64,000 bases of DNA from Phaeodactylibacter luteus (GCF_007993045.1 NZ_VOOR01000033.1:1-64000), one strand, 5' to 3'. Counted from the first letter of the stretch, positions 34,341 to 43,662 are shown. Numbers and translations are program-made. Notes: a model not told the origin generated them from the sequence alone.

Positions 34341-35669
34341 ATGGCTTTATTCAAGTGGTTATTCGGAGCGGACAATTCGCATCAGCAACAGCCTTCCATC
34401 CGGTTCGGCAGGTACACGGACGCTTACAAAGCCCCTGCCTGCTATGCAGCCTGGGATGAAGCCCAGGCCCTATTCGAAAATGATGACTTCCTGCAAGCCT
34501 ATGAGCAATTCCTAATCTACCTCAGAGATGAAGACGAAGACAACGTGAAGTGGGAGCGGGCCAAAGGGGGGCTGAAATTCGAAATCTACCAAGGGTCCAA
34601 AAAACTCTCGGGCTTCGCTACGCCACAGAAAGTAAGGGTAGAAGCCCCGGTGGTGCAAGCAGAATCATTCAATATCGGGCTGCTGCGCCAGCTCCTCGAA
34701 CACAACTTCCACCTCAAATACGGCCGGTTCACCCTCGACACCTCCGGCAATATTGTCCTCGTTTTCGATACCTACACCCTCGACGGCTCGCCCTACAAGC
34801 TCTACTACGCCCTCCGGGAAGTCGCCCTTAAAGCTGATAAACAGGACGACCTGCTCCTCGAAGAGTTCCAAAGCCTGCAGCCTGTAGAGACCACCCACCT
34901 CGAAGCCCTGCCGGAAGCAGAAAAACTGGCGAAGTACGAGTTCATCAAACAAAAACTGCAAGCCACGCTCAACGAAGCGGAAAACGGCAGCCTCGACCGC
35001 AACCGTTACGCCAGCAGCTACGGCTATCTACTGCTCGACCTCATCTTCCGGCTCGACTACCTCATCAAGCCGGAGGGCTTTATGATGGAGACCCTGGAAA
35101 AATTGCAGCGGAAGTACTACGCCAATAACGGAAAGACCACTGCTGCCAAAAACGAAGCGCTCTGCAAAGGGCTGCACGGCCTGCTCGAGCGCCCCCCTTC
35201 TGATTATTTCCGCGAGATGTACCGCGGCAAAAGCACTTTCGGCATCACCCATACCGTCAACCACGACCGGGTAGCGGCAATCATTGAAGGCGAGCTCTAC
35301 CACATGGACTGGTACCTCGAGCATGGGCACCAGCAAATGGCGCTTGCTATCCCCGGCTATATCGTCGGTTTCTGCCTTTTCAACTATGCCGTGCCCAAGC
35401 CCGACCGCGACCTATTCCACCTTTACTACCAAATCGCTGAGGAGCCCTATTTTCAAAGCCTGGGCTTTCAAAACGAGTTCACCGGCCACAATGGGCAACT
35501 CCAAAAACGCAATATACGCCGCGCTATACTCCGCATAGTGGAGGGGAACAAACCGTTCTTCCCCCAGCTCTCCTTCCCCACCCAAACCCTAGACTATACC
35601 AACATGCCTGCATTTGCCCGCAGCTTCCTGAATGCCATAAAAACGCTCAATCTGACCAAAACCCTATAG
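34341..35669 (+). CDS. Conserved hypothetical cytoplasmic protein
   Basis: I do not recognise this 442-residue protein. It begins MALFKWLFGADN; the frame extends upstream to 34176 but overlaps the GSCFA start, so 34341 is chosen. The middle has a YbjN/secretion-chaperone-like stretch (LLEHNFHLKYGRFTLDTSGNIVLVFDTYTLDGSPYKLYYALREVALKADKQDDLLLEEF), and the rest is mostly helical without membrane segments. No catalytic motif is visible. Confidence 0.6.
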   Translation: MALFKWLFGADNSHQQQPSIRFGRYTDAYKAPACYAAWDEAQALFENDDFLQAYEQFLIYLRDEDEDNVKWERAKGGLKFEIYQGSKKLSGFATPQKVRVEAPVVQAESFNIGLLRQLLEHNFHLKYGRFTLDTSGNIVLVFDTYTLDGSPYKLYYALREVALKADKQDDLLLEEFQSLQPVETTHLEALPEAEKLAKYEFIKQKLQATLNEAENGSLDRNRYASSYGYLLLDLIFRLDYLIKPEGFMMETLEKLQRKYYANNGKTTAAKNEALCKGLHGLLERPPSDYFREMYRGKSTFGITHTVNHDRVAAIIEGELYHMDWYLEHGHQQMALAIPGYIVGFCLFNYAVPKPDRDLFHLYYQIAEEPYFQSLGFQNEFTGHNGQLQKRNIRRAILRIVEGNKPFFPQLSFPTQTLDYTNMPAFARSFLNAIKTLNLTKTL

Positions 35670-35710
35670 CACACACCGGCGCTCTGGCACGCACAAGCAG
35701 CTCTCCTGTT

Positions 35711-35838
35711 TGGGGCCTGCACCTGCCGTCAAGCTTGGGGCCACCCTCGCCTGAGGCTTCGGGCCGCTACGCTACGGGGCTCGCTGTCCGCTCGGCCCTA
35801 ACGGGCTTCCCACCCCTTCGCATCGCTTGTCCAGTGCC
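35711..35838 (-). repeat. Dispersed intergenic repeat, copy E
   Basis: Reverse copy: CGCTACGCTACGGGGCTCGC, CCGCTCGGCCCTAACGGGC, then CACCCCTTCGCATCGCTTG. The preceding hairpin is diverged. It occupies most of the 364-bp gap between the 34341 and 36034 genes, in which nothing else is recognised. Confidence 0.72.
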
Positions 35839-36033
35839 CCCGCAAAAGCCGGCAATCTCAAAAAAGCCTATGCCATTTAGGCCAGTGCCCCCTGCTTTCG
35901 CCCATGCCCTGCCACAAACCGCCTACCCGTTAACGATCCACAACGGGCCAGGCAGAATCTTCAGAAAACCACCGGTTTAAGTAATCGTTTCTGGCAAATC
36001 ACTGTTACACCACTGAAAACCAGTGATGAAACT

Positions 36034-38394
36034 ATGAATAACGACTACTGCCACACCTTGCTTTTCGCATTTGCCCTGCTTTGGGGCACCTCCTCAATTG
36101 TTGCTCAAAGCCATCCGGTATCAGGCCTATTAGCAGACCAAGAAACGCAAACCCCTCTGCCGTACGCTACAGCCGTATTCTTCCAACTCCCTGACAGCAC
36201 AACAGCAGGCAGCAGCCTCACACAAGACGACGGCCGCTTTGAGCTCTCTTTGCCCAAAGGCCAGTACTACGCTGTTTTCCAGTACGTTGGCTACGCAGAC
36301 AAAACCTTGGAAGGGATAACCATCGATGGGCCGGCAGCGCTTGGGGTTATAGGCATGCGGCCCGATGCCATTGCCCTTCAGGAAATAGAAGTAGCTGCCG
36401 AGCGCAGTCAGATGGAGCTCAAACTAGACCGGCGGGTCTTTAACGTTGGCAAAGATCTGACCAATGCGGGCAACAGCGCCGCTGATATCCTGGACAAAGT
36501 GCCCGCTGTCAATGTCGACCCTGAAGGGAATATCAGCCTTAGAGGCAGCCAAAGCGTCCGCATCCTCGTCAATGGCAAACCCTCAGGGCTGATGAGCGCC
36601 GGCGAGACGGAAGCCCTGATGCGGATGCAGGGGGATATCATCGAGCGGGTGGAAGTCATCACCAACCCTTCTGCCCGTTACGAAGCAGAAGGGGAGGCCG
36701 GCATCATCAACATCATCCTGAAAAAAAATAAAGAGAAAGGCGTAAATGGCTCTTTCGGGCTCACCGCAGGCTACCCCCAAAACTTTGGCGGCTCCTACAG
36801 CCTCAACTACCGGCAGGAAGACCTCAACTTTTTTTCCAACTTTGGCATAGACTACCGCAAATCGCCCGGCGGCGGCACCTCAGAGCAGCGCTTCTTTGAC
36901 GGCGGCCTGCTCAGCAGTGCGTTCAACAGTGAGACAGAACGCCTGCGGGGCGGGCTTGGCGGCTACCTGCAGCTTGGATCTGACTGGTACCTTTCCCCCG
37001 GAGCCACGTTGACCGGCTCGGTGCTCTACCGCACTGGCGAAGACGTCACCGATGCCAGTATCGTATACCAAGACCTCGATGCCAGCCTAAACCCTATCCT
37101 CACCACCCGGCGGGAGACCGAAGAGGAGGAGCGCGACCATAACTTCGAGACTGCCCTCAACTTCAATAAGGTGTTCGGGGGGGATGAAGGGCACTCTTGG
37201 ACCATAGACTTCAAGTACATCCTCGATGATGATACCGAGCTGGCCGGCTACCGGCAAAGCAGCAGTGATCAGAGCGCCCCGCTGATTCAGCGCTCCAGGA
37301 ATACCGAAGATGAGGCCAACATCCTTCTGCAGACCGACTATATACGCCCTTTAGGCGAAAGCTCAAAAGTAGAGGCCGGCCTAAGAGCTGCCTTGCGCAC
37401 CGTCAACAACGACTTCCTTGTGGAAGAAGAGGCCGCAGGCGCTTTTGAACCCCTGCCGGAGTTCAATGACGCCTTGGAGTATACCGAGAACATCTACGCA
37501 GCTTATCTCATCGGCGGGCACGAGTTTGGCGCTTTTGGGCTGCAGGCCGGGCTGCGCGCCGAGCTCTCCGATATTACCGCCGCACTGCTCCGATCCGGCG
37601 TTTCCAACGACCAAGACTACCTCAGCCTGTTCCCCAGTGCCTCCCTTTCCTATAAAATCTCTGGCAAAGACCAAGTGCAGCTCAGCTACAGCCGCCGCCT
37701 GAGCCGCCCCTACTTCCGCAGGCTATTGCCCTTTTCCAACTACAACGACCCCAGGAACAACAACATCGGCAACCCTAACCTAAGGCCAGAGTTCACCCAT
37801 GCATTTGAGGCCGGCTTCCTGAAATATATGGACAAAGGGTCTTTTCTCTCTGGTATCTACTACCGAAGGACTACAGGCGTCATCGAGCGCCTTACCCTCC
37901 CCGCAGAAGACGGTACCACTATCATCTACCCCGTCAACCTGGCTGAAAGGGATGCCTATGGCGTGGAGCTCAACTTCTCCTACAACTTCACAGAACAATG
38001 GGACATCACTTCCGATCTCAATTTCTACCGGGCCCTCGTGAACGGCAGCTTCGAGGGACAGGACTACAGCGCTGACATTTTCAGCTGGGACGGCCAGATT
38101 GCTTCAAAAGTCAAAATTGGAGAGGCTTGGAAAGCTCAGGCCTCCTTCGATTACCGGGCGCCCAGGAATACGCCCCAAGGCCGGCGCCTGTCTATCTATA
38201 TGCTCGACCTCGCCCTTTCCTTTGATACTTTCGAAGGCCGGGGCACCTTCACCCTCACTGGGCGCGACCTCTTCAACACCCGCAAACGGCGCGTTATCGT
38301 TGACCTCCCTGACTACCAGGCCGAGTCGGTATTCCAATGGCGGCAGACCCGCAGTGTGGTGCTGACCTTCAACTACAGGCTGAAAGAAAAGTAA
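36034..38394 (+). CDS. TonB-dependent outer-membrane receptor (carboxypeptidase-regulatory + beta-barrel)
   Basis: The 786-residue outer-membrane protein has a signal peptide (~1-24), a carboxypeptidase-regulatory-like domain (VSGLLADQETQTPLPYATAVFF ... QYVGYADKTLEG), a TonB plug (SAADILDKVPAVNVDPEGNISLRGSQSVRILVNGKPSGLM, ~150-230) and a large 'outer membrane beta-barrel family' barrel ending with VVLTFNYRLKEK. The ligand is unknown. It stands alone, without a SusD partner, so it is not a typical glycan-uptake pair. Confidence 0.88.
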   Translation: MNNDYCHTLLFAFALLWGTSSIVAQSHPVSGLLADQETQTPLPYATAVFFQLPDSTTAGSSLTQDDGRFELSLPKGQYYAVFQYVGYADKTLEGITIDGPAALGVIGMRPDAIALQEIEVAAERSQMELKLDRRVFNVGKDLTNAGNSAADILDKVPAVNVDPEGNISLRGSQSVRILVNGKPSGLMSAGETEALMRMQGDIIERVEVITNPSARYEAEGEAGIINIILKKNKEKGVNGSFGLTAGYPQNFGGSYSLNYRQEDLNFFSNFGIDYRKSPGGGTSEQRFFDGGLLSSAFNSETERLRGGLGGYLQLGSDWYLSPGATLTGSVLYRTGEDVTDASIVYQDLDASLNPILTTRRETEEEERDHNFETALNFNKVFGGDEGHSWTIDFKYILDDDTELAGYRQSSSDQSAPLIQRSRNTEDEANILLQTDYIRPLGESSKVEAGLRAALRTVNNDFLVEEEAAGAFEPLPEFNDALEYTENIYAAYLIGGHEFGAFGLQAGLRAELSDITAALLRSGVSNDQDYLSLFPSASLSYKISGKDQVQLSYSRRLSRPYFRRLLPFSNYNDPRNNNIGNPNLRPEFTHAFEAGFLKYMDKGSFLSGIYYRRTTGVIERLTLPAEDGTTIIYPVNLAERDAYGVELNFSYNFTEQWDITSDLNFYRALVNGSFEGQDYSADIFSWDGQIASKVKIGEAWKAQASFDYRAPRNTPQGRRLSIYMLDLALSFDTFEGRGTFTLTGRDLFNTRKRRVIVDLPDYQAESVFQWRQTRSVVLTFNYRLKEK

Positions 38395-38438
38395 ACCCCA
38401 TGGGCAGCCGCTAAAACAGCAGCACCGCCAACCATACG

Positions 38439-38452
38439 AACAAATGTTTGTT
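38439..38452. promoter_or_regulatory. Inverted repeat before paaD
   Basis: AACAAA-TG-TTTGTT has perfect 6-bp arms and ends 16 bp before the paaD start. It may be a repressor operator; no regulator gene for phenylacetate is in the window. Confidence 0.35.
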
Positions 38453-38468
38453 TGATAAAGAAAAAGGT

Positions 38469-38963
38469 ATGCCAACCCTAACTACTGCTGCTATTTGGGC
38501 CGTGCTCGAAGCGGTAAGCGACCCCGAAATACCTGTGCTCACGGTAACTGACCTTGGCATTGTGCGCGACGTGAAGCTGCACGACGATGGGCTGACCGAA
38601 ATCGTCATCACTCCTACTTATTCTGGCTGCCCAGCTATGAACACGATCGAAGTGAACATCAGGGCGGTCTTGGAGGAGCACGGGGTGGCCCCCGTAAAAG
38701 TGACGACTGTGCTGCAACCTGCCTGGACCACCGACTGGATGACCGAGCGCGGCCGGCAGAAGCTTTTGGCGTACGGCATCGCCCCTCCTGTGAACGGAAC
38801 AGCAGATAAGGGCGCGCTCTTCGCGGAGCAGCCGGAAGTGGCCTGCCCGCAGTGCGGGTCCGTACATACCGAGCTGGTCAGCCAATTTGGGTCTACTGCC
38901 TGCAAAGCCATGTACCGCTGCCTCGACTGCCGCGAGCCTTTCGATTATTTCAAGTGCCATTAG
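38469..38963 (+). CDS. paaD: PaaD-like phenylacetyl-CoA epoxidase assembly protein
   Basis: The 164-residue protein combines a MIP18/DUF59 domain (VSDPEIPVLTVTDLGIVRDVKL ... VVITPTYSGCPAMNTIEVNI) with a C-terminal zinc-ribbon-like part with CPQC (CPQCGSVHTEL ... YRCLDCREPFDYFKCH). This is the layout of PaaD, which helps assemble phenylacetyl-CoA 1,2-epoxidase (PaaABC). The start at 38469 (MPTLTTAAIW) is taken over the upstream 38448. paaG follows 76 bp later, but paaABC and paaE are not here. Confidence 0.8.
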   Translation: MPTLTTAAIWAVLEAVSDPEIPVLTVTDLGIVRDVKLHDDGLTEIVITPTYSGCPAMNTIEVNIRAVLEEHGVAPVKVTTVLQPAWTTDWMTERGRQKLLAYGIAPPVNGTADKGALFAEQPEVACPQCGSVHTELVSQFGSTACKAMYRCLDCREPFDYFKCH

Positions 38964-39039
38964 GGCCCGGCAAAAGTACGAACCGCCTGAGCTCAGCCAT
39001 TTGCCAGCAACTTATTATTTTGGGGGCAAAATAAAACCA

Positions 39040-39816
39040 ATGAGCACCCTACTTTTTGAAAAGCAGGCCGGTATCGCCCGCATCACCCTGAACCGGCCGG
39101 AAAAATACAACAGCTTCAACCGAGAGATGGCACTGGCTTTGCAAGCTGCCCTCGATGACTGCAAAGCAGATGACGAAGTCCGGGCCATTTACCTGACCGG
39201 GGCAGGCAAAGCTTTTTCAGCAGGGCAAGACTTGGGGGAAATTGTCGCAGAAGATGGCCCTGCGCTGACCACTATCCTCACTGAGCATTACAACCCCATC
39301 GTTACGCGGCTCCGGGCCATAGAAAAGCCCATCGTAGCCGCTGTGAACGGGGTAGCAGCAGGGGCAGGGGCCAATATCGCCTTAGCTTGTGATGTAGTAG
39401 TCGCCACCGAATCTGCTTCTTTCATCCAGGCTTTCAGCAAAATAGGCCTCATCCCCGACAGTGGGGGCACCTTCACCCTTCCCCGCCTGATCGGTTTCCA
39501 AAAAGCGTCTGCCCTTATGATGCTGGGCGATAAAGTGCCGGCCGTAGAGGCTGAGCGGCTCGGGATGATCTACAACTTTTTTCCAGATGACGAGTTTGAG
39601 CAGGCCAGCTATGCACTTGCTGAACAACTGGCGCAAATGCCCACTACTGGCCTGGGGCTGACCAAGCGCGCCCTGAACTACGCTCTGTCCAACGATCTTG
39701 ACCGGCAGCTGGATATAGAGGACCAACTGCAGTCCGCAGCCGGGCAAACGGAAGATTATGCAGAGGGGGTCAATGCATTCCTCGAAAAACGCAAGCCCTC
39801 TTTTAAAGGGAAGTAA
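39040..39816 (+). CDS. paaG: PaaG-like enoyl-CoA hydratase/isomerase
   Basis: The 258-residue crotonase-fold enzyme has the signature blocks NRPEKYNSFNREM, GAGKAFSAGQDLGEI (the oxyanion-hole region), VNGVAAGAGANIALACDVVVATESASFIQAFSKIGLIPDSGGTFTLPRLIG and a C-terminal EGVNAFLEKRKPSFKG. SAGQDLGEI and LIPDSGG fit PaaG, which isomerises the ring-epoxidised phenylacetyl-CoA to the oxepin-CoA. The start at 39040 (MSTLLFEKQAG) is chosen; the frame extends to 38887 through paaD. A general fatty-acid enoyl-CoA hydratase is the alternative. Confidence 0.78.
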   Translation: MSTLLFEKQAGIARITLNRPEKYNSFNREMALALQAALDDCKADDEVRAIYLTGAGKAFSAGQDLGEIVAEDGPALTTILTEHYNPIVTRLRAIEKPIVAAVNGVAAGAGANIALACDVVVATESASFIQAFSKIGLIPDSGGTFTLPRLIGFQKASALMMLGDKVPAVEAERLGMIYNFFPDDEFEQASYALAEQLAQMPTTGLGLTKRALNYALSNDLDRQLDIEDQLQSAAGQTEDYAEGVNAFLEKRKPSFKGK

Positions 39817-39855
39817 AAAGGTATGGCCCAAGATGCCGCAGGGTCTAGCTTCATG

Positions 39856-39960
39856 ATGGCAGCGGACTAGCGCTGCGAAGGGGTGGGAAGCCCGTTAGGG
39901 CCGAGCGGACAGCGAGCCCCGCAGCATAGCGGCACCTGCCTTTGGGCAGGGGCAGGCCCC
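39856..39960 (+). repeat. Dispersed intergenic repeat, copy F
   Basis: Forward copy: GGACTAGCGCTGCGAAGGGG, AAGCCCGTTAGGGCCGAGCG, AGCGAGCCCCGCAGCATAGCG and a CCTGCC-TTTG-GGCAGG hairpin. The rest of the 638-bp gap to meaB is partly AT-rich and holds nothing I can support. Confidence 0.75.
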
Positions 39961-40454
39961 ATACCGTTAAGGCGGGGGCAAGCCTCAGTAAGAACAGTAG
40001 TCGGGCTGGCGCCCGAGCAAAAGAACCTGCCGCCCCGGCTGTAAAGAGAGTCAGCGGCAACTACCCGGTGAAGGAATAATCACGTAGCTGGCCGGGGCAG
40101 GCAAGCCTTGAAAAAAGCTTGAAAACAGGAAATTTTGGGTTTTAGGTGCTCCTCGGGAAAGGCGGCAACGGTGTTGGTTTGCCGTTTCTATGAGCAGGCC
40201 CAGTGCATTTTCTTCCATTGGGCTGATGTAAAAAAGCACATTCTTTAGGGCCTGCACAAGCCCTTATGTTTCGTATACCTAGGTTTAACACCGTACCAGC
40301 AGCAACTGCCAGCCTTAACGTTTTATTTTTTCACAAAAACCTAACAAACAATGAAAAACACATTTGAAAATACCCTTAAAAATAAATTTAACACTTCTTG
40401 TACCGTTTAAAAAAGGTGTTAAAACCTTCTTACCAGTCGTAAATCCACTTCCTC

Positions 40455-41537
40455 ATGCCCACTCCTGACCGCCCTACCCAGCCCAAGACGACCAAAGGCG
40501 TCGCCCAGCCCGGCAGCCTCAACCCCAACCTAAAAAAACGGCATCGGGCCGCCTGGGCTTTGGAAGACTACGTTACAGGGATCCGCTCCGGAAGCCGGGT
40601 CGCCCTATCCCGGGCCATCACCTTGCTGGAAAGCACCCGGCCAGCACACCAGGAATTAGGCCAGCAGATCCTCGATGCCTGCCTGCCGCATAGCGGCCAG
40701 AGCGTACGCATTGGCATTACCGGCACCCCCGGGGTGGGCAAAAGCACTTTCATCGAAGCCCTTGGGCAATACCTCATTGGGCAAGGCAAACGGCTAGCTG
40801 TGCTGGCTGTAGACCCTAGCAGCCAGGTCAGCCATGGCAGCATTTTAGGGGATAAAACCCGCATGGAGGAATTGTCCCGTAAGGAGGAAGCCTTTATACG
40901 CCCTTCGCCGGCAGGCCAGTCCCTGGGCGGCGTAGCCCGCAAAACACGGGAAGCCATCCTGCTGTGCGAAGCAGCCGGCTACGATACCATACTGGTAGAG
41001 ACTGTAGGGGTGGGGCAATCAGAGATCGCCGTCCACTCCATGACCGACTTTTTCTTACTGCTACTGCTGCCGGGCGCAGGAGACGAGCTGCAGGGCATCA
41101 AGCGGGGCATCGTTGAGATGGCAGACCTCGTCGTCGTCAACAAAGCAGATGGCGAAAGGCTTCCGCTGGCCAAACGCGCTAAGCAAGAATACCGCAACGC
41201 CCTCCACCTCTTCCCGCCCAAGGAAAATGGATGGGTACCAAGGGTAGAAATCTGTTCTGCCATTGATGGCACGGGGGTTAGGGAAGCTTGGCAGGCCATC
41301 TCCCGCTTTGTAGAACATACCCGGCAGAGTGGGGCCTTTGAGCGCAACCGCCAACAACAAGCCCAATACTGGCTGCGCGAGGCCATCAACCACGCACTGC
41401 AAGCGCTTTTCTACGCCCACCCGGAAGTAAAAAAACTGCTCAGCCCTCTAGAGGAAGCCGTCAAGGAAGGAAAGCAATCTTCCTTTCAAGCAGCGGAGGC
41501 CCTGCTGGCCGCTTTCCAAAAGCCTTCTGCCTCCTGA
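40455..41537 (+). CDS. meaB: Methylmalonyl-CoA mutase-associated GTPase MeaB
   Basis: MeaB is a G3E GTPase that protects and reloads adenosylcobalamin-dependent methylmalonyl-CoA mutase. The 360-residue protein has the P-loop GITGTPGVGKST (87-98), LAVLAVDPSSQVSHGSILGDKTRM, the ETVGVGQSE switch, and the NKAD nucleotide-specificity motif (VVNKADGERL). The mutase genes are not in the window. No cobalamin riboswitch was recognised upstream. Confidence 0.9.
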   Translation: MPTPDRPTQPKTTKGVAQPGSLNPNLKKRHRAAWALEDYVTGIRSGSRVALSRAITLLESTRPAHQELGQQILDACLPHSGQSVRIGITGTPGVGKSTFIEALGQYLIGQGKRLAVLAVDPSSQVSHGSILGDKTRMEELSRKEEAFIRPSPAGQSLGGVARKTREAILLCEAAGYDTILVETVGVGQSEIAVHSMTDFFLLLLLPGAGDELQGIKRGIVEMADLVVVNKADGERLPLAKRAKQEYRNALHLFPPKENGWVPRVEICSAIDGTGVREAWQAISRFVEHTRQSGAFERNRQQQAQYWLREAINHALQALFYAHPEVKKLLSPLEEAVKEGKQSSFQAAEALLAAFQKPSAS

Positions 41538-41643
41538 GGCGCGTTATATGTGCTCGATTGCGGCCTTAACCCGTCCTAAGTTGTTCAAGATTACATCGGG
41601 CAGTAGACGGAGCTTCGTCTAGGATTTTGTCCATTCAACCGAT

Positions 41644-41651
41644 TACCTTTG
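41644..41651 (+). promoter_or_regulatory. -7 box TACCTTTG of lemA
   Basis: Exact TAnnTTTG match 51 bp before the lemA ATG; no clear -33 TTG. Confidence 0.5.
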
Positions 41652-41702
41652 TATTGAAGCGGCAAAATGCCGATCCTTTCACCAAAATAACCATTACTGA
41701 AA

Positions 41703-42290
41703 ATGAGATCATTTGTTCTCCCTATTGTGCTTATCGGCTTAGGCCTGATGCTATTCGTTGGCGGCTGCAACAGCTACAACAGCTTTGTGGATATGGATGA
41801 GAATACTGAAAACGCCTGGAGCAAGGTGCAGAGCGCCTACCAACGCCGGGCCGACCTCATCCCCAACCTGGTGGCGACCGTCAAAGGCGTAGCCGATTTT
41901 GAAAAAGAAACGCTGACCGCCGTTACTGAAGCGCGGTCTAAAGCCACGAGCATCAATATCGACCCCTCCAACCTGACCCCTGAAAAAATGAAGGAGTTCC
42001 AAGCGGCACAGGGGCAGTTGTCCCAGAGCCTTGGGCGCCTCCTCATGGTTTCAGAACAGTATCCGCAGCTGCAGGCCAGCCAAAATTTCCGGGAGCTCCA
42101 GGTGCAGCTCGAAGGGACCGAAAACCGCATCAAGGTGGAGCGGGACCGCTACAACGATGTTGTGACCCAGTACAACAAAAAAGTACGCCGTTTCCCGGGC
42201 AGCCTCTTCGCTGGCCTGTTCGGCTTCGATCAGCGCGCACAGTTTGAGGCAGAAGCCGGCGCACAGAACGCCCCGAAAGTCGAGTTTTAA
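41703..42290 (+). CDS. lemA: LemA family protein
   Basis: The 195-residue membrane-anchored protein has an N-terminal signal anchor (VLPIVLIGLGLMLFVGGC) and a long helical-bundle domain with family motifs DENTENAWSKVQSAYQRRADLIPNLVATVKG and RYNDVVTQYNKKVRRFPGSLFAGLFGF. A Cys in VGGCNSYN could be a lipidation site. The function of LemA proteins is not settled. It precedes two TPM-domain genes in the same direction, the usual lemA-TPM grouping. Confidence 0.87.
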   Translation: MRSFVLPIVLIGLGLMLFVGGCNSYNSFVDMDENTENAWSKVQSAYQRRADLIPNLVATVKGVADFEKETLTAVTEARSKATSINIDPSNLTPEKMKEFQAAQGQLSQSLGRLLMVSEQYPQLQASQNFRELQVQLEGTENRIKVERDRYNDVVTQYNKKVRRFPGSLFAGLFGFDQRAQFEAEAGAQNAPKVEF

Positions 42291-42314
42291 CCCTTGCCCT
42301 GCCCAGGGCATTCC

Positions 42315-42347
42315 TGCCCGGGCAGCCCTACGCTCGCTGCCCGGGCA
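42315..42347. repeat. Strong intra-operon hairpin
   Basis: TGCCCGGGCAGC pairs perfectly with GCTGCCCGGGCA across a 9-nt loop. It lies between the lemA stop and the next ATG with no T-run, so it may modulate message stability or expression of the downstream TPM genes rather than terminate. Confidence 0.55.
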
Positions 42348-42370
42348 CCCATCTAAATTAAGGTTTGGAC

Positions 42371-42799
42371 ATGGTCCAGTTTTTCAGCCCGGAAGAAGAA
42401 GGGCGCATCATTGCCAGCATACGAGAAGCGGAGCGCAATACCTCAGGTGAGATACGCGTGCACCTAGAAGACGAGCTCAAGGGCGATGTACTTGAGGTAG
42501 CAGCCCGCACCTTCCAAAGGCTGCGCATGCACGAGACAGAAGCCCGCAATGGGGTGTTGATTTTCATTGCCCCCCAACAGCGCAAATTCGCCATCATTGG
42601 CGATAAGGGCATCAACGAAAAAGTGCCTGAGGGCTTCTGGGACGAGGAGCGCGACCTGATGCTGCAGCATTTCAAAACCGGCGATTTTGCCGGAGGGGTA
42701 TGTGCCGCAATCCTCAAAGCAGGCGAGAAGCTGCAAGCCTATTTCCCCTACCAATCTGATGATGAAAACGAACTGCCCGATGACATTTCCTACAGCTAA
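42371..42799 (+). CDS. TPM domain protein, soluble
   Basis: The 142-residue protein is a single TPM (YgcG-type) domain (EEEGRIIASIREAERNTSGEIRVHLEDEL ... GVLIFIAPQQRKFAIIGDKGINEKVPEGFWDEERDLM). It lacks a signal peptide, so it probably lies in the cytoplasm. ATG 42371 is taken over TTG 42365. The next TPM gene starts within its last 20 bp, so translation is probably coupled. TPM proteins are suggested to act as phosphatases or in photosystem-type membrane maintenance; the role here is unknown. Confidence 0.78.
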   Translation: MVQFFSPEEEGRIIASIREAERNTSGEIRVHLEDELKGDVLEVAARTFQRLRMHETEARNGVLIFIAPQQRKFAIIGDKGINEKVPEGFWDEERDLMLQHFKTGDFAGGVCAAILKAGEKLQAYFPYQSDDENELPDDISYS

Positions 42800-43655
42800 A
42801 CGCGCTGTCTATTTTTTATTCTCGGCCCTCTTGCTTGCTACAGCCCCCGCTCTGGCACAAGAAGCAGTGCCTGAGCCCACGGGCTTCTTAGTCAATGACT
42901 ATGCCGGCCTGCTCAGCCGGCAGGAAGTGGAGCAGCTCGGGGGCAAACTGAGCCAGTACGCCCGCCGGACATCCACTCAGATCGTAGTCGTTACCGAAAC
43001 GGCACTGAACGGAGCGGACCCCTTTAGCCGGGGGCTGGCCTATTTCGAAAAATGGGGTATAGGCGGCAGCCGGGAAAACAGCAATGGCGTACTGCTCTAC
43101 GTTGCCAAAGCGGACCGGAAAGTGCGTATCGTCACGGGCTATGGGGCAGAAGGCTTCCTCCCTGATGCCCTGTCCAAAAGGATCATCGATCAGATCATCA
43201 CCCCCAATTTCCGGGAAGGCCGTTATTTCCGTGGGCTAGACCGGGCCACTAGCGCCATCATGGAGCTGGGCGAAGGGGAGTACATCAACGATACCCCACA
43301 GCGCGGGCAGCAAAAAAAAGCCAAAGGGGGGATACCTACCCTGCTCATCATCATCCTGGTAGTGCTCATCATCATCTTCCTAAGCAGGCGGGGCGGCGGT
43401 GGAGACGACGACGATGACGACGGCGGCTACTACCGTGGCGGCCGCTATGATATGGACCGCAGGCGGCGCAGAGGCCGGCGCGGTGGCGGCTGGTTCTTCT
43501 TCCCCTTCCCCATGGGCGGTGGCTACCGTGGCGGCGGTGGCGGCTGGCCGGGCGGCGGCGGCAGCAGCGATGGCTGGGGCGGTTTCGGCGGCGGCGGTTT
43601 CGGCGGTTTCGGTGGCGGGCTGACCGGAGGTGGCGGTGCCGGCGGGGAGTGGTAA
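42780..43655 (+). CDS. TPM domain membrane protein with Gly-rich tail
   Basis: The 291-residue protein from MTFPTAKRAVYFLFSALLLATAPALAQ (signal sequence) has a TPM domain (TGFLVNDYAGLLSRQEVEQLGGKLSQY ... VRIVTGYGAEGFLPDALSKRIIDQIITPNFREG), one membrane segment (IPTLLIIILVVLIIIFLS), an Asp run, and a long Gly/Arg/Phe-rich tail ending FGGGLTGGGGAGGEW. The start overlaps the previous gene by 20 bp. It has the YgcG-type layout and probably works with LemA at the membrane. Confidence 0.82.
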   Translation: MTFPTAKRAVYFLFSALLLATAPALAQEAVPEPTGFLVNDYAGLLSRQEVEQLGGKLSQYARRTSTQIVVVTETALNGADPFSRGLAYFEKWGIGGSRENSNGVLLYVAKADRKVRIVTGYGAEGFLPDALSKRIIDQIITPNFREGRYFRGLDRATSAIMELGEGEYINDTPQRGQQKKAKGGIPTLLIIILVVLIIIFLSRRGGGGDDDDDDGGYYRGGRYDMDRRRRRGRRGGGWFFFPFPMGGGYRGGGGGWPGGGGSSDGWGGFGGGGFGGFGGGLTGGGGAGGEW

Positions 43656-43662
43656 TCTGGCA

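Noticed and set aside
40351-40410. 19-codon frame MKNTFENTLKNKFNTSCTV upstream of meaB
   Set aside because: It lies in AT-rich DNA, shows no codon bias toward a cobalamin-related or other amino acid, and has no terminator pair as in the aromatic leader. Too weak to report as a gene.
39961-40454. Possible cobalamin riboswitch before meaB
   Set aside because: No B12-box or adjacent conserved helices could be found; only scattered short similarities.
43399-43623. 74-residue Ala/Gly-rich plus-strand frame
   Set aside because: It is a shadow of the Gly-rich tail of the TPM protein in another frame.
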